From positions 1 to 26,297 of the forward strand of contig MFJA01000012.1 of the NCBI GenBank assembly GCA_001779055.1: a DNA stretch of 26,297 nucleotides. Reading direction: 5' to 3'. The notes beneath the pieces were generated by a model. That model was not told where the DNA came from, did no database searches, and worked only from the letters and a program-made list of their open reading frames with translations. The DNA is from Candidatus Gottesmanbacteria bacterium RBG_16_37_8. Its GTDB lineage: Bacteria > Patescibacteriota > Microgenomatia > 2-02-FULL-39-11. Numbering within the stretch: position 1 is the first letter of the stretch; each line of letters opens with the position of its first letter. Below, one piece after another: positions 7,282 to 14,213 of the stretch. A program made the position numbers and the translations under genes.

Positions 7282-8664
7282 ATGCAGGTAATTTCTGATC
7301 TTCAACTTCATTCAAAATATGCCAGGGCAGTTTCCCAGGAGATGATAATAAGAAAAATATGGGACTGGGCCAAGATTAAAGGCATAGGGCTTATTGCTAC
7401 CGGTGATTGGACGCATCCATTGTGGCTTCGGGAGATAAAAAATGATTTGGAGGAAACCGGCAAGGGACTTTATAAGTTAAAGGATAAAAGCGGTAATTTT
7501 AAAACTGAAGAAAAAGACCCGCTTTTTCTTCTGGAGACGGAAGTTTCCTGTATTTATTCACAGGGAGGAAAATTAAGAAGAATACACACACTTATTTGGT
7601 CACCATCAATTGAATCCTGTGAGAAGATCAATAAGAAATTGATATCAATGGGAGCTAACCTAATGTCAGATGGCAGACCAATAATAGGGTTAACCAGCCG
7701 ACAGGTTTGCGAGACAGTATTATCTGTTGATCCCAAGTGTCTGATAATCCCGGCTCATGTTTGGACTCCCTGGTTTTCCCTGTACGGATCGGAATCAGGA
7801 TTTGATTCAATAGAAGAATGCTTTGGTGAATTTTCCCGCTATATATATGCCGTTGAGACGGGATTATCAAGCAATCCCGCCATGAACTGGAGGATTAAGG
7901 AATTAGACAGCCGTTCAATTGTATCTTTCTCCGATGCCCATTCCGGTCCGAAATTAGGGAGGGAAGCCACAGTATTTGAACTATATGAATTAAGTTTTGA
8001 GGCAATAAAACAAGCAATTATGAGACCGGGGAAAAAAATACCCGGCGACGCTAAAGCTATGGCGGGCGAAGCAAAAAACAAAATTGCATATACAATCGAA
8101 TTTTATCCGGAAGAGGGCAAATATCATTATACCGGTCACAGAAACTGTGACATTAAACAGAATCCGGAAGAAACCAGAAGCAAAGGGACGATTTGTCCTG
8201 TCTGCGGAAGAAAATTAACAATCGGAGTAATGCACCGGGTAGATCAATTGGCAGGCAGAGGTGAAGAGGATCTTAAGATGCATAAAAAAACAGTCGATAA
8301 CATTTCCGTTAAAATGCATTATTCTGCCCAATTTCCTGACAGACCACCTTATATGATGTTTGTTCCTCTCCTTGAAATATTAGCTGAAGCGATTGGAGGC
8401 TCACCAACAAGTAAAAATGTTCAAAATGAATACTTTAAATTAATTGATTATTTCGGCTCTGAATTTAATATTTTACTGACTGTTAAACATCCCGAACTGG
8501 TAAAGATTTCCGGCGAGAGAGTGGCTGAAGCAATAGAGAGAGTAAGGAACGGACAGATTTATGTTGATCCGGGGTATGACGGAGTTTTCGGAAAGGTAAA
8601 GATTTGGTATGAACAGACAGATGAGAAAAAGACAGATAAAAAAGAGCAAATGAGCTTGTTTTAG
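7282..8664 (+). CDS. Endonuclease Q-like PHP-domain repair nuclease
   Basis: This 460-residue protein has the layout of archaeal endonuclease Q. An N-terminal PHP domain includes GDWTHPLW, ETEVSCIY, PAHVWTPWFS, the invariant-looking ETGLSSNPAMNW and SDAHSGPKLGREA. A zinc ribbon follows, with GHRNCDI and CPVCGRKL around residues 285-315, and then a helical C-terminus. EndoQ nicks DNA 5' of deaminated bases such as uracil and hypoxanthine, and at abasic sites. The first metal motif reads DLQLH rather than the usual HxH, so one His is Gln; the other ligands appear present. Residues 254-262 are encoded by a 27-bp GC-rich element (8041-8067) that looks inserted before NKIAYTIEF. In databases such genes are sometimes labelled UvrD helicase, but no helicase motif is visible. 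The C-terminal tail is Lys/Asp-rich. Confidence 0.85.
   Translation: MQVISDLQLHSKYARAVSQEMIIRKIWDWAKIKGIGLIATGDWTHPLWLREIKNDLEETGKGLYKLKDKSGNFKTEEKDPLFLLETEVSCIYSQGGKLRRIHTLIWSPSIESCEKINKKLISMGANLMSDGRPIIGLTSRQVCETVLSVDPKCLIIPAHVWTPWFSLYGSESGFDSIEECFGEFSRYIYAVETGLSSNPAMNWRIKELDSRSIVSFSDAHSGPKLGREATVFELYELSFEAIKQAIMRPGKKIPGDAKAMAGEAKNKIAYTIEFYPEEGKYHYTGHRNCDIKQNPEETRSKGTICPVCGRKLTIGVMHRVDQLAGRGEEDLKMHKKTVDNISVKMHYSAQFPDRPPYMMFVPLLEILAEAIGGSPTSKNVQNEYFKLIDYFGSEFNILLTVKHPELVKISGERVAEAIERVRNGQIYVDPGYDGVFGKVKIWYEQTDEKKTDKKEQMSLF
8041..8067 (+). repeat. 27-bp in-frame GC-rich element, copy 1 (inside the EndoQ-like gene)
   Basis: The element begins CCCGGCGACGCTAAAGC and ends GGCGGGC. It aligns without gaps to the 27-bp elements at 8810 (19/27 identical) and 15883 (17/27). 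All three are read in the same frame; this one gives PGDAKAMAG. It lies between GKKI and a conserved-looking NKIAYTIEF. It is the most diverged copy and is flanked by A-rich sequence. Confidence 0.6.
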
Positions 8665-8671
8665 CTTCCTG

Positions 8672-9400
8672 ATGATGAAAAAAATTCTGGCAGTTTTCGC
8701 CCACCCTGATGATGAGACTTTCGGTCCCGGCGGTACTTTGGCAAAATACGCCCAGGAAGGAGTAGAAATACATCTTTTATGTGCGACCAGAGGGGAGAAG
8801 GGAGAGTGGTCCGCTTCCGCTAAAGCTTCAGCGGGCAAGCAAGAAAAAATTCATCATATAAGAGAGAAAGAATTATTAAGATCAGCTAAGATATTGGGGA
8901 TAAAAAAAGTTGAGTTTTTGAATTTTGTAGACGGATATCTCTGCAATTCTAACTACCATGATTTGGCTCAGAAAATAATAACTAAAATCAAATCCTTCAA
9001 ACCACAGGTGATACTTACATTAGACAGATTAGGCATTTCAGGACACTTGGATCATATCGCAGTTTCCATGGTGACGACTTATTCTTTTCTTAAAACTACA
9101 GATGTCTTAAAACTTTATTATTTGTGCCTGCCTCAAAAATGGTATGACAGAAGCTTGACTGAATATTTCATTTATTTTCCAGAAGGAAAAAAGGAGGAGG
9201 AAATTACTACCAGGATTAATTACCAGAAATATTGGGAGGTTAGAAAGAAATCTATGATGCAACATGAAACACAGACAAAAGATGTTAATAGTTTACTTAA
9301 GCGATTTAATAAATGGCCAAAGATAGATAATTATATTTTGGCAAAGCACAGGCTTAAAAAAGTAATACTTCCGGAAACGGATCTTTTTTCCGGAATTTAA
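8672..9400 (+). CDS. PIG-L/LmbE-family deacetylase
   Basis: A 242-residue protein with the zinc-binding AHPDDE motif at residues 10-15 (FAHPDDETFGPGGTL). A second motif SGHLDH at ~127-132 supplies a further zinc ligand. Family members remove acetyl groups from N-acetylglucosamine-linked substrates such as GlcNAc-PI, mycothiol and bacillithiol precursors, or from antibiotics. The location after a glycosyltransferase cluster suggests an amino-sugar substrate. Residues 47-55 (SASAKASAG) come from a 27-bp element inserted after RGEKGEW, in a loop following the zinc motif. The start could equally be the second ATG at 8675. The gene begins 7 bases after the EndoQ-like stop. A hairpin covers its last codons. 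Confidence 0.9.
   Translation: MMKKILAVFAHPDDETFGPGGTLAKYAQEGVEIHLLCATRGEKGEWSASAKASAGKQEKIHHIREKELLRSAKILGIKKVEFLNFVDGYLCNSNYHDLAQKIITKIKSFKPQVILTLDRLGISGHLDHIAVSMVTTYSFLKTTDVLKLYYLCLPQKWYDRSLTEYFIYFPEGKKEEEITTRINYQKYWEVRKKSMMQHETQTKDVNSLLKRFNKWPKIDNYILAKHRLKKVILPETDLFSGI
8810..8836 (+). repeat. 27-bp in-frame GC-rich element, copy 2 (inside the PIG-L gene)
   Basis: The element begins TCCGCTTCCGCTAAAGC and ends AGCGGGC. It encodes SASAKASAG in the same frame as the copies at 8041 and 15883. CCGCT and AGCGG near its ends can pair into a small stem. Its 3' end plus flank (AGCGGGCAAGC) matches, inverted, the GCTTGCCCGC that opens the palindrome at 9444. No clear flanking direct repeat was seen. 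Confidence 0.7.
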
Positions 9401-9405
9401 ATAAT
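9369..9405 (+). terminator. Terminator-like hairpin overlapping the PIG-L stop
   Basis: TTCCGGAAA (9369-9377) pairs perfectly with TTTCCGGAA (9387-9395) across a 9-base loop. It is followed by TTTAAATAATTT. The stem lies inside the last codons of the PIG-L gene, and a new promoter begins at 9412, so a transcription-unit boundary fits. The T-tract is interrupted, so termination efficiency is uncertain. Confidence 0.5.
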
Positions 9406-9411
9406 TTCTTA

Positions 9412-9441
9412 TTGACGGTTAATTTCAGCAGATGGTATGCT
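9412..9441 (+). promoter_or_regulatory. Candidate promoter for the 9578-11210 operon
   Basis: TTGACG (9412-9417) and TATGCT (9436-9441) are 18 bases apart, and TGG directly precedes the -10 box (extended -10). Transcription would start near 9448, at the base of the large palindrome, giving an mRNA leader of about 130 bases. That is far longer than any other leader inferred in this window. Confidence 0.5.
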
Positions 9442-9443
9442 GG

Positions 9444-9524
9444 GCTTGCCCGCCTAAACTTACTTTGCGGCTTTTCAATACTATTCGTATACGCCGCAAA
9501 GAGCGTTTGAGCGGCGGGCTCAAG
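9444..9524 (+). repeat. Nested palindrome in the mRNA leader
   Basis: Three layers can pair. The outer layer is GCCCGCC (9448-9454) with GGCGGGC (9513-9519). The middle is AAAC (9456-9459) with GTTT (9505-9508). The inner is CTTTGCGGC (9463-9471) with GCCGCAAAG (9493-9501), and ATAC/GTAT can pair inside the inner loop. There is no poly-T after it, so it is not a simple terminator. Its GCTTGCCCGC opening is shared, inverted, with the element in the PIG-L gene, so it could be an intergenic member of the same repeat group or a cis-regulatory RNA structure. Confidence 0.7.
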
Positions 9525-9561
9525 AAACACTAATGCTCATAGTAATTCGCATAGTGTTTCT
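9523..9561 (+). promoter_or_regulatory. Stem-loop immediately upstream of the ribosome binding site
   Basis: AGAAACACTA (9523-9532) is perfectly complementary to TAGTGTTTCT (9552-9561), with a 19-base loop that can add three more pairs around a bulged base. The stem ends two bases before the AGAGGAGGT ribosome-binding region, so folding may tune translation of the gene at 9578. Confidence 0.65.
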
Positions 9562-9562
9562 A

Positions 9563-9570
9563 GAGGAGGT
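9563..9570 (+). promoter_or_regulatory. Strong Shine-Dalgarno deciding the start at 9578
   Basis: GAGGAGGT ends 7 bases before the ATG at 9578. This favours that start over the in-frame ATG at 9533, which lies at the edge of the stem-loop and has no ribosome binding site. Confidence 0.85.
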
Positions 9571-9577
9571 GAAACGA

Positions 9578-9922
9578 ATGGCTGAACAGGGAATGAGTAA
9601 TGAAAAATTAATGGGAGCTGCGGCTTATCTACTTGGGCCGATTACCGGTATTGTTCTTCTTTTGATGGAGAAGAAAAACGGATATGTCAGATTTCATGCA
9701 ATGCAATCAACGATTGTGTTCGGGGCGATTATACTTTTTAATATTGCCCTGGGAATTGTGCCTATCTTAGGTTGGCTGGTTGCCTTAATTCTATCGCCAA
9801 TTATTATGATAGGATCATTTGTTTTATGGCTTTTCCTGATGTGGAAGGCCTACAGCGGAGAAAAATTTAAGCTGCCGTATTTCGGAAACTTGGCTGAAAA
9901 ACAATTGGAAAAAATGAAATAA
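9578..9922 (+). CDS. Small DUF4870/Tic20-like membrane protein
   Basis: This 114-residue protein has about three membrane segments: AAAYLLGPITGIVLLLM, a helix around STIVFGAIILFNIALGIV, and a long one around LVALILSPIIMIGSFVLWLF. The charged loop EKKNGYVRFHAMQS between the first two is the hallmark of DUF4870-like proteins, which commonly read K-x-x-FVRFHAxQS. The tail GEKFKLPYFGNLAEKQ also fits the family. Function is unknown; the fold is related to Tic20 of chloroplast protein import. The start is set by the Shine-Dalgarno at 9563-9570. It is the only gene here with a long structured leader, so its expression is probably controlled after transcription starts. Confidence 0.75.
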   Translation: MAEQGMSNEKLMGAAAYLLGPITGIVLLLMEKKNGYVRFHAMQSTIVFGAIILFNIALGIVPILGWLVALILSPIIMIGSFVLWLFLMWKAYSGEKFKLPYFGNLAEKQLEKMK

Positions 9923-9954
9923 AACTATTCCGCATTTTAAGGGAAAAGCAGCTC

Positions 9955-10605
9955 ATGTTTCAAAACAGGCAGTCGGCCGGAAGACAATTAGCAGAGAGAT
10001 TAGAGGAATACCGGAATAATAAAGAGACAATAGTTTTAGCTATTCCCCGGGGGGGAGTGGTGGTGGGGAAAGGCATTTGTGAAGAATTAAATTTACCTCT
10101 GGAAGCAGTTTCTGTTAAAAAACTTGGAGCACCCTTTAACCCCGAATTGGCGATTGGAGCTGTTGCGATGGGGGGAAACCGTTATATAGATTGGGAGATG
10201 ATAAAAAGAATTAATGTCGACAGCCAATATTTAGATCCAGAGGTAAAATCTAAATTAAAAGAAACAGAGGAGAGGGTTAAGAAATATAAAATCAAACTTG
10301 AGCACTTATTAAATTTCTCCAATTTTATCCTGACTGATGACGGTGTGGCCACCGGAGCAACTACAAAGGCGGCTTTGAGCGTTATTGTTAATTTGAAAAT
10401 AACGAGTAATAAAAAAAAGAAGATAATTTTGGCCGTACCGGTTATATCAAATGAAGTATCCAGACAACTGGAAAAAGAAGTTTCAAAATTAATAGCAATT
10501 GAAAAGGCTTTGGATTTCGGAGCTGTCGGTCAATTTTATAACGAATTTCACCAGATAGATGATAAAGAAGTTGTAGAAATTTTAGAAAAATTAAGGAGGT
10601 ATTAA
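9955..10605 (+). CDS. Predicted phosphoribosyltransferase (COG1926-like)
   Basis: A 216-residue type I phosphoribosyltransferase fold. The N-terminus has FQNRQSAGRQLAERL, then AIPRGGVVVGKGICEEL, SVKKLGAPFNPELAIGAV and the PRPP-binding loop LTDDGVATGATTKAAL at about residues 122-137. Two acidic residues (DD) precede the GVATGATT phosphate loop, as in functional enzymes. Members of this group use PRPP or a related sugar phosphate, but the acceptor base is not established. It begins 32 bases after the DUF4870-like gene and ends two bases before the pth ATG, so it is most likely in the same operon. An internal AGGAGG near its end serves pth. Confidence 0.85.
   Translation: MFQNRQSAGRQLAERLEEYRNNKETIVLAIPRGGVVVGKGICEELNLPLEAVSVKKLGAPFNPELAIGAVAMGGNRYIDWEMIKRINVDSQYLDPEVKSKLKETEERVKKYKIKLEHLLNFSNFILTDDGVATGATTKAALSVIVNLKITSNKKKKIILAVPVISNEVSRQLEKEVSKLIAIEKALDFGAVGQFYNEFHQIDDKEVVEILEKLRRY
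10594..10600 (+). promoter_or_regulatory. Shine-Dalgarno for pth
   Basis: AGGAGGT inside the last codons of the preceding gene ends 7 bases before the pth ATG at 10608. It confirms that start and an operonic arrangement. Confidence 0.85.
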
Positions 10606-10607
10606 AA

Positions 10608-11210
10608 ATGATAATAATCGTTGGATTGGGAAACCCCGATTCTAAATTTCAATACAACAGACACAATATCGGTTATATGGTTGTCGAGAAACTTGCCAAA
10701 GAACTGCTGCCGGTTGACCGGTCCGAAAAGGGGTGGGTTGGAGATAAAAAATTTGCAGCAGAAATTTGCCGTATAAGCAAGTCTTTAATACTGGTAAAAC
10801 CGCATACATATATGAACAGATCAGGAATAGCAGTTAAAGCAATATGCGACTTCTATAAAGTTAAAGTAGATGATTTATGGGTAATTCATGATGATATTGA
10901 CTTGCCGTTAGGAAAAATAAGAATAAGAAAAGGAGGAAGCAGCGGAGGACATAACGGAGTTGAATCTATAATTGAGAAATTTTCTTCTGCCAATTTTATC
11001 CGTTTCAGATTAGGGATAGGCAGAGGGAAGCTGGATGTTAAAAAGACAACTGACATTAATTTATCCCGACAGGGAATTGAAAAATTTGTTCTTTCACCAT
11101 TCAGAGACAGGGAGGCCGGAGATGCCAAAAAAATGATTAAAAATACCGTTAAGGCAATAGTTGCGGCTTTGGATAAAGGAATGGAAGCAGCAATGAATCG
11201 TTTTAATTGA
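10608..11210 (+). CDS. pth: Peptidyl-tRNA hydrolase
   Basis: A 200-residue Pth1-type hydrolase that frees tRNA from peptidyl-tRNA dropped by stalled ribosomes. It has the family's signature blocks: GLGNP at residues 6-10, NRHNIGY with catalytic His19, KPHTYMNRSG, HDDIDLPLG with Asp95 next to His94, GGSSGGHNGVESI, and RLGIGRG followed by FVLSPF. Its length is normal for bacterial Pth (~190-200). The start is supported by a strong Shine-Dalgarno. It is the last gene of its operon and faces the next gene, with stops only three bases apart. Confidence 0.97.
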   Translation: MIIIVGLGNPDSKFQYNRHNIGYMVVEKLAKELLPVDRSEKGWVGDKKFAAEICRISKSLILVKPHTYMNRSGIAVKAICDFYKVKVDDLWVIHDDIDLPLGKIRIRKGGSSGGHNGVESIIEKFSSANFIRFRLGIGRGKLDVKKTTDINLSRQGIEKFVLSPFRDREAGDAKKMIKNTVKAIVAALDKGMEAAMNRFN

Positions 11211-11213
11211 GAC

Positions 11214-11864
11214 TTAGGAAGAAAAAGCAGGGAGGGGGAGAATCTTTTTAGCTTTCAAGAAATTAAAGAGTTTGACAAGGGCATAGTAGGAAGCAGTAAT
11301 GCCGCCGGCCATGAGGGCTCTTTCCATGAGTGATTGAGGGATCAGAGCCAGCCACATTTCACGGGATAAGCCGAAAGCCCAGACCCAGAGAGCACCACCA
11401 ACAGCATGGGCAGTAAAAGTTGCCCCTAAACTTCTGAGATAAAGATTTTTTCTGAAGAAATGAGCAACAACGGGAATCAACCAAAGCAGCGAATATTGCC
11501 AGGCGCTACGGCCAATGGGATGTAAAACAAAAATAAACATAGAAAGCAGAGGAATCATCAAATTGACGGTTCTTTTTTTATTAAAATAAAATACAGCAAA
11601 GAGTACGGGAAATAATCTGATGACTGAACCAATACCGGTAACGGCATCGGAGTGGATGAGAAAATTTAATAACTGAATTATGAGAACAGTCAGTATGCCG
11701 GGAAGAGTTGTTAAAAAGACTCCAAGAGTGGGAGCGATAAAATCATAGAGGGTAAATCTGACACCGGCACCAAGAAGCCTGGTAAAAGGGATTTGCAGAG
11801 CAATTAATCCCAGCAGAATAAAAAATCCGGTAAAGATAAATTTTTGTCTATATGTTTTTTTCAT
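11214..11864 (-). CDS. Multi-pass membrane protein of unknown function
   Basis: A 216-residue protein with about six hydrophobic segments. They include FIFTGFFILLGLIALQI near the N-terminus, one around FLTTLPGILTVLIIQLLNFL, one around LMIPLLSMFIFVLHP, one around SLLWLIPVVAHFF and one around GGALWVWAFGL. The size, the helix count and a late LIPQSLMERALMAGGI segment recall substrate-binding S components of ECF vitamin transporters, but I see no motif that proves this. It converges with pth. A good extended -10 box lies directly before the ATG. Short basic ends suggest a cytoplasmic N-terminus. Confidence 0.6.
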   Translation of the reverse strand: MKKTYRQKFIFTGFFILLGLIALQIPFTRLLGAGVRFTLYDFIAPTLGVFLTTLPGILTVLIIQLLNFLIHSDAVTGIGSVIRLFPVLFAVFYFNKKRTVNLMIPLLSMFIFVLHPIGRSAWQYSLLWLIPVVAHFFRKNLYLRSLGATFTAHAVGGALWVWAFGLSREMWLALIPQSLMERALMAGGITASYYALVKLFNFLKAKKILPLPAFSS

Positions 11865-11868
11865 TCAA

Positions 11869-11877
11869 ATTATCACA
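11869..11877 (-). promoter_or_regulatory. Extended -10 promoter for the 11864 membrane protein
   Basis: On the reverse strand TGT-GATAAT ends only 4 bases before the ATG at 11864. The expected start point falls at or next to the initiation codon, so the mRNA would be leaderless. No clear -35 box was seen. Confidence 0.5.
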
Positions 11878-11926
11878 TTTAGCTTCGTTCAGTATAAATA
11901 TTTTAGCATTTTGGATTCATTAGTCA

Positions 11927-12094
11927 ATGGGATCGTATTTCAGTAACGATGGGATTATTGCCGTTAAAAGCGGATGCCATTTGGCAAACTCTCAATTTGG
12001 GAAATCGGAGGAAGATTTGAGGGATACGAGGAATTTTACGGATTTGGAGTGGCTATTACATTACACAAATCCCGCTTTGGCAAGTTCCCTGTAG
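11927..12094 (+). CDS. Doubtful small ORF, 55 residues
   Basis: An ATG-started frame, MGSYFSNDGIIAVKSG..., runs 55 codons to TAG. It fills most of the 191-base gap between two reverse-strand genes and overlaps the 3' end of the surface-protein gene by 39 bases. The composition is protein-like and mixed rather than low-complexity, but there is no recognisable domain, no Shine-Dalgarno, and only a weak upstream TATAAA (11893-11898). It may be a gene remnant or chance. Confidence 0.2.
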   Translation: MGSYFSNDGIIAVKSGCHLANSQFGKSEEDLRDTRNFTDLEWLLHYTNPALASSL

Positions 12095-13447
12095 TCCCGA
12101 AGAAGTACACACCATACCATCGGGACTGTTTCCGAGTACACATTTATGATTAACAATGCTATAGGTTTTACATTGAAGCGGTACAGGACAGACCAAATTT
12201 ACGCACTGGCTGATGCCCAATTTGCAATATTGGTTATTAAGGCATTCGTTATCAGTTGTACAAATTCCCGGAGGCGGCGTCGGAAGAGGAGTCGTCGGCG
12301 GATCTGAAACAACCATAAATTCATAGACTTTGGGGAGTGCTTGTGCTCCTTTGCTGTCTGCAACTCTTATCGTGATTTTATGATAACCCGGTTGTGAGGT
12401 GGTGAAATTATTTGTCCAAATAGAAAAGCACCTTGCTTTTGCACAGATTTCTGCCGGGTACTCCGGAAGGGCGACATTAACATAGGCATTTTCCATGCTG
12501 CCGTCAGGCAGGGTAAGATCAACTGCAGCTGATACGTCATCGGAATAATCGTAACCCTCGATTAAAGGATCCAAAGGCTCGTCAAGTGAAGCAATATACG
12601 GGTAAGGACTGCCGGGAGGGGCATCGAGTAAACCTTCAATCTGGCTGCTTGTTATTATCGGCGGTGTGTTCCACCCTAAGGCAGCAGTCGGAGTAGGTGA
12701 CGGTTTTGAAATTTGAACAATTAACACAGGTCTTTTTGCCGGATCGGAAACATTCCGTGATTTAAACTGCAGTTCGTTGGTGCTTGAAGTTTGTATTGCC
12801 AGAGACATCATTTTCCCAAGACTCATAAGATTTTTCCTGGTATATTGGGTAATATCTATTTCATGGTAAGTTCGGGAAGAGGTTGGATTGAATGAAGTTA
12901 AAAGGGTTCCGGCAGGCGGCCGATTATTGTAGGTTATGCCTTTTTCGGTCCAGGAATTATCAGATACCGACTGAACATTCATGATGCCATTTGAAGGATC
13001 AGTTATCCAAAACCTTAATTTAGCTGAATTTACATATAATCCAGAAAGTGCGGATAAATCAAATTTGATGTAGGTAATCTTATTCGGAGATGCTTTTATT
13101 TTTAGATCAGATTCCGTACCGCTGTTATTGTTGGGATAATTGGAATTAACATAAGAGTCTTCTTTGACATTTAAAACTATGGGTGAAGGTGTCGGTGAAG
13201 GGCAGACAACGGTTCCTTGATTTTGCCTTAGCCAGATCAAGTAGTCAATACTATCAATTACTCCATCCTGATTATAATCAGCTGGAACGTAAGTAATACA
13301 AGAGACAACCTCAGTAGCTTTTGATCTTTGTAAATATGAATTTACATAGAATAAAACGGAAAATACCACTATTAATGAGCCTAAAACCAGAAGTAAATAT
13401 TTTGATTTCACAATATACTTAAACTGAATCTTATTTCCAGTGAACAC
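12056..13447 (-). CDS. Membrane-anchored surface protein: dockerin-like repeat, CBM96/DNRLRE-like and Cys-rich domains
   Basis: A 463-residue modular exported protein. A single N-terminal membrane helix (YLLLVLGSLIVVFSVLFYV, residues ~17-35) is followed by DYNQDGVIDSIDYLIWLRQ (~58-76), which matches one calcium-binding dockerin type I repeat. A CPSPTPSP linker leads to a DNRLRE/CBM96-like beta-sandwich (~95-245: DSYVNSNYPN, YIKFDLSAL, WTEKGITYNNRP). An Ig/cadherin-like module follows (~260-390), then a TPLPTPPPG linker and a C-terminal Cys-rich region of about 70 residues holding ten cysteines. It probably sits on the cell surface and binds carbohydrate or other proteins. The start is GTG at 13447 next to AAAGG. 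An in-frame GTG further in would also keep the membrane helix. Confidence 0.75.
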   Translation of the reverse strand: MFTGNKIQFKYIVKSKYLLLVLGSLIVVFSVLFYVNSYLQRSKATEVVSCITYVPADYNQDGVIDSIDYLIWLRQNQGTVVCPSPTPSPIVLNVKEDSYVNSNYPNNNSGTESDLKIKASPNKITYIKFDLSALSGLYVNSAKLRFWITDPSNGIMNVQSVSDNSWTEKGITYNNRPPAGTLLTSFNPTSSRTYHEIDITQYTRKNLMSLGKMMSLAIQTSSTNELQFKSRNVSDPAKRPVLIVQISKPSPTPTAALGWNTPPIITSSQIEGLLDAPPGSPYPYIASLDEPLDPLIEGYDYSDDVSAAVDLTLPDGSMENAYVNVALPEYPAEICAKARCFSIWTNNFTTSQPGYHKITIRVADSKGAQALPKVYEFMVVSDPPTTPLPTPPPGICTTDNECLNNQYCKLGISQCVNLVCPVPLQCKTYSIVNHKCVLGNSPDGMVCTSSGLQGTCQSGICVM

Positions 13448-13479
13448 CTTTCTGATTTAAATGTCAATCAGATTTATTA

Positions 13480-14190
13480 TTATTCAAATCCCGGGCGCCA
13501 ACCACCTGAAATTTCCAGATTAGCTCCGTTGATATATGAAGATTCCTCCTTTAGTAGAAAATTTACCGCGTTAGAAATATCAGCAAAATCAGCCAGACGA
13601 TTGGTCGGGGTTTTGGTTTTAACAATGCTTGTTTTTAGTATTCCGGGGGAAAGAGAATTGACAGTGATATTATAAGGAGCGTATTGATAGGCTAAGACTT
13701 TGGTGTACATGATGACACCGGTTTTGGCTATATAATATGGAGTAGTGTTTTTTCTTACGGTAATTGCATCTGCAGCAACACAGCCGAAATTTATTATGCG
13801 GCCCCATTTTTCCTTAACCATACAGGGTAATACCTTCTGGCAGCAGAGAAAAGTAGAATAAAGGTTTGACTCAATTACATCCCTGAATTTTTCGAATGAA
13901 GTTTTATCTATCGGTTGGTAAATAAACGATCCGATCAGATTTATTAAGATATCAATTGTTTTGAATTTTTCTAAAACTTTGTCAATCATTGAGTACACTT
14001 CATTTTTATCGGTTAAGTCAGCCTGGACTAATAACCCTTTGGAAATTTTTTGTACCTGATTAAGGGTTTTTTGGGCAGCGTTTCGATTGCTGCGATAGTG
14101 TACGGCAATGTTCATATTTTGTTTTGCCAGATTTATAGCCAGGTGACGACCTAAATTCAGAGCTGATCCGGTGACCAATGCGGTTTTCAT
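13480..14190 (-). CDS. Short-chain dehydrogenase/reductase (pteridine reductase/FabG-like)
   Basis: A Rossmann-fold NAD(P)H oxidoreductase of about 236 residues. It has the cofactor motif TGSALNLGRHLA near the N-terminus, an HYRSN segment typical of NADPH-preferring members, DILINLIG (NNAG-like), and the catalytic YYIAK (YxxxK). The active-site Ser normally about 13 residues before the Tyr is not obvious: the region reads NFGCVAAD. The C-terminal YINGANLEISGGW closely fits FabG/PTR1-type enzymes. The substrate could be a pteridine or 3-ketoacyl group. Adjacency to divergent folC favours a folate link, but weakly. A longer frame starts at 14226, but the conserved N-terminus is MKTALVTG at 14190, which also avoids overlapping folC. 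Confidence 0.85.
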   Translation of the reverse strand: MKTALVTGSALNLGRHLAINLAKQNMNIAVHYRSNRNAAQKTLNQVQKISKGLLVQADLTDKNEVYSMIDKVLEKFKTIDILINLIGSFIYQPIDKTSFEKFRDVIESNLYSTFLCCQKVLPCMVKEKWGRIINFGCVAADAITVRKNTTPYYIAKTGVIMYTKVLAYQYAPYNITVNSLSPGILKTSIVKTKTPTNRLADFADISNAVNFLLKEESSYINGANLEISGGWRPGFE

Positions 14191-14196
14191 AACTAT

Positions 14197-14205
14197 TGGT
14201 ATAAT
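14197..14205 (+). promoter_or_regulatory. Extended -10 promoter for folC
   Basis: TGG-TATAAT in the 23-base divergent gap ends 8 bases before the folC ATG at 14214. The predicted start point lies about two bases before the codon, so the transcript would be leaderless. No -35 box is evident. Confidence 0.6.
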
Positions 14206-14213
14206 CTTGAGGC

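Noticed and set aside
8473..8838. Reverse-strand frame of 121 codons over the EndoQ/PIG-L junction
   Set aside because: It lies opposite two well-supported genes with clear motifs; its translation shows no domain. The open stretch is helped by the GC-rich element at 8810.
9533..9577. Upstream in-frame ATG extending the DUF4870-like protein by 15 residues
   Set aside because: The ATG sits at the edge of the leader stem-loop with no ribosome site, while GAGGAGGT is correctly spaced for 9578.
13451..13472. TCTGATT/AATCAGA stem between the dehydrogenase and surface-protein genes as a terminator
   Set aside because: On the transcribed reverse strand it is followed by AAGGTG and the start codon of the next gene, not by a T-run. 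It may be incidental.
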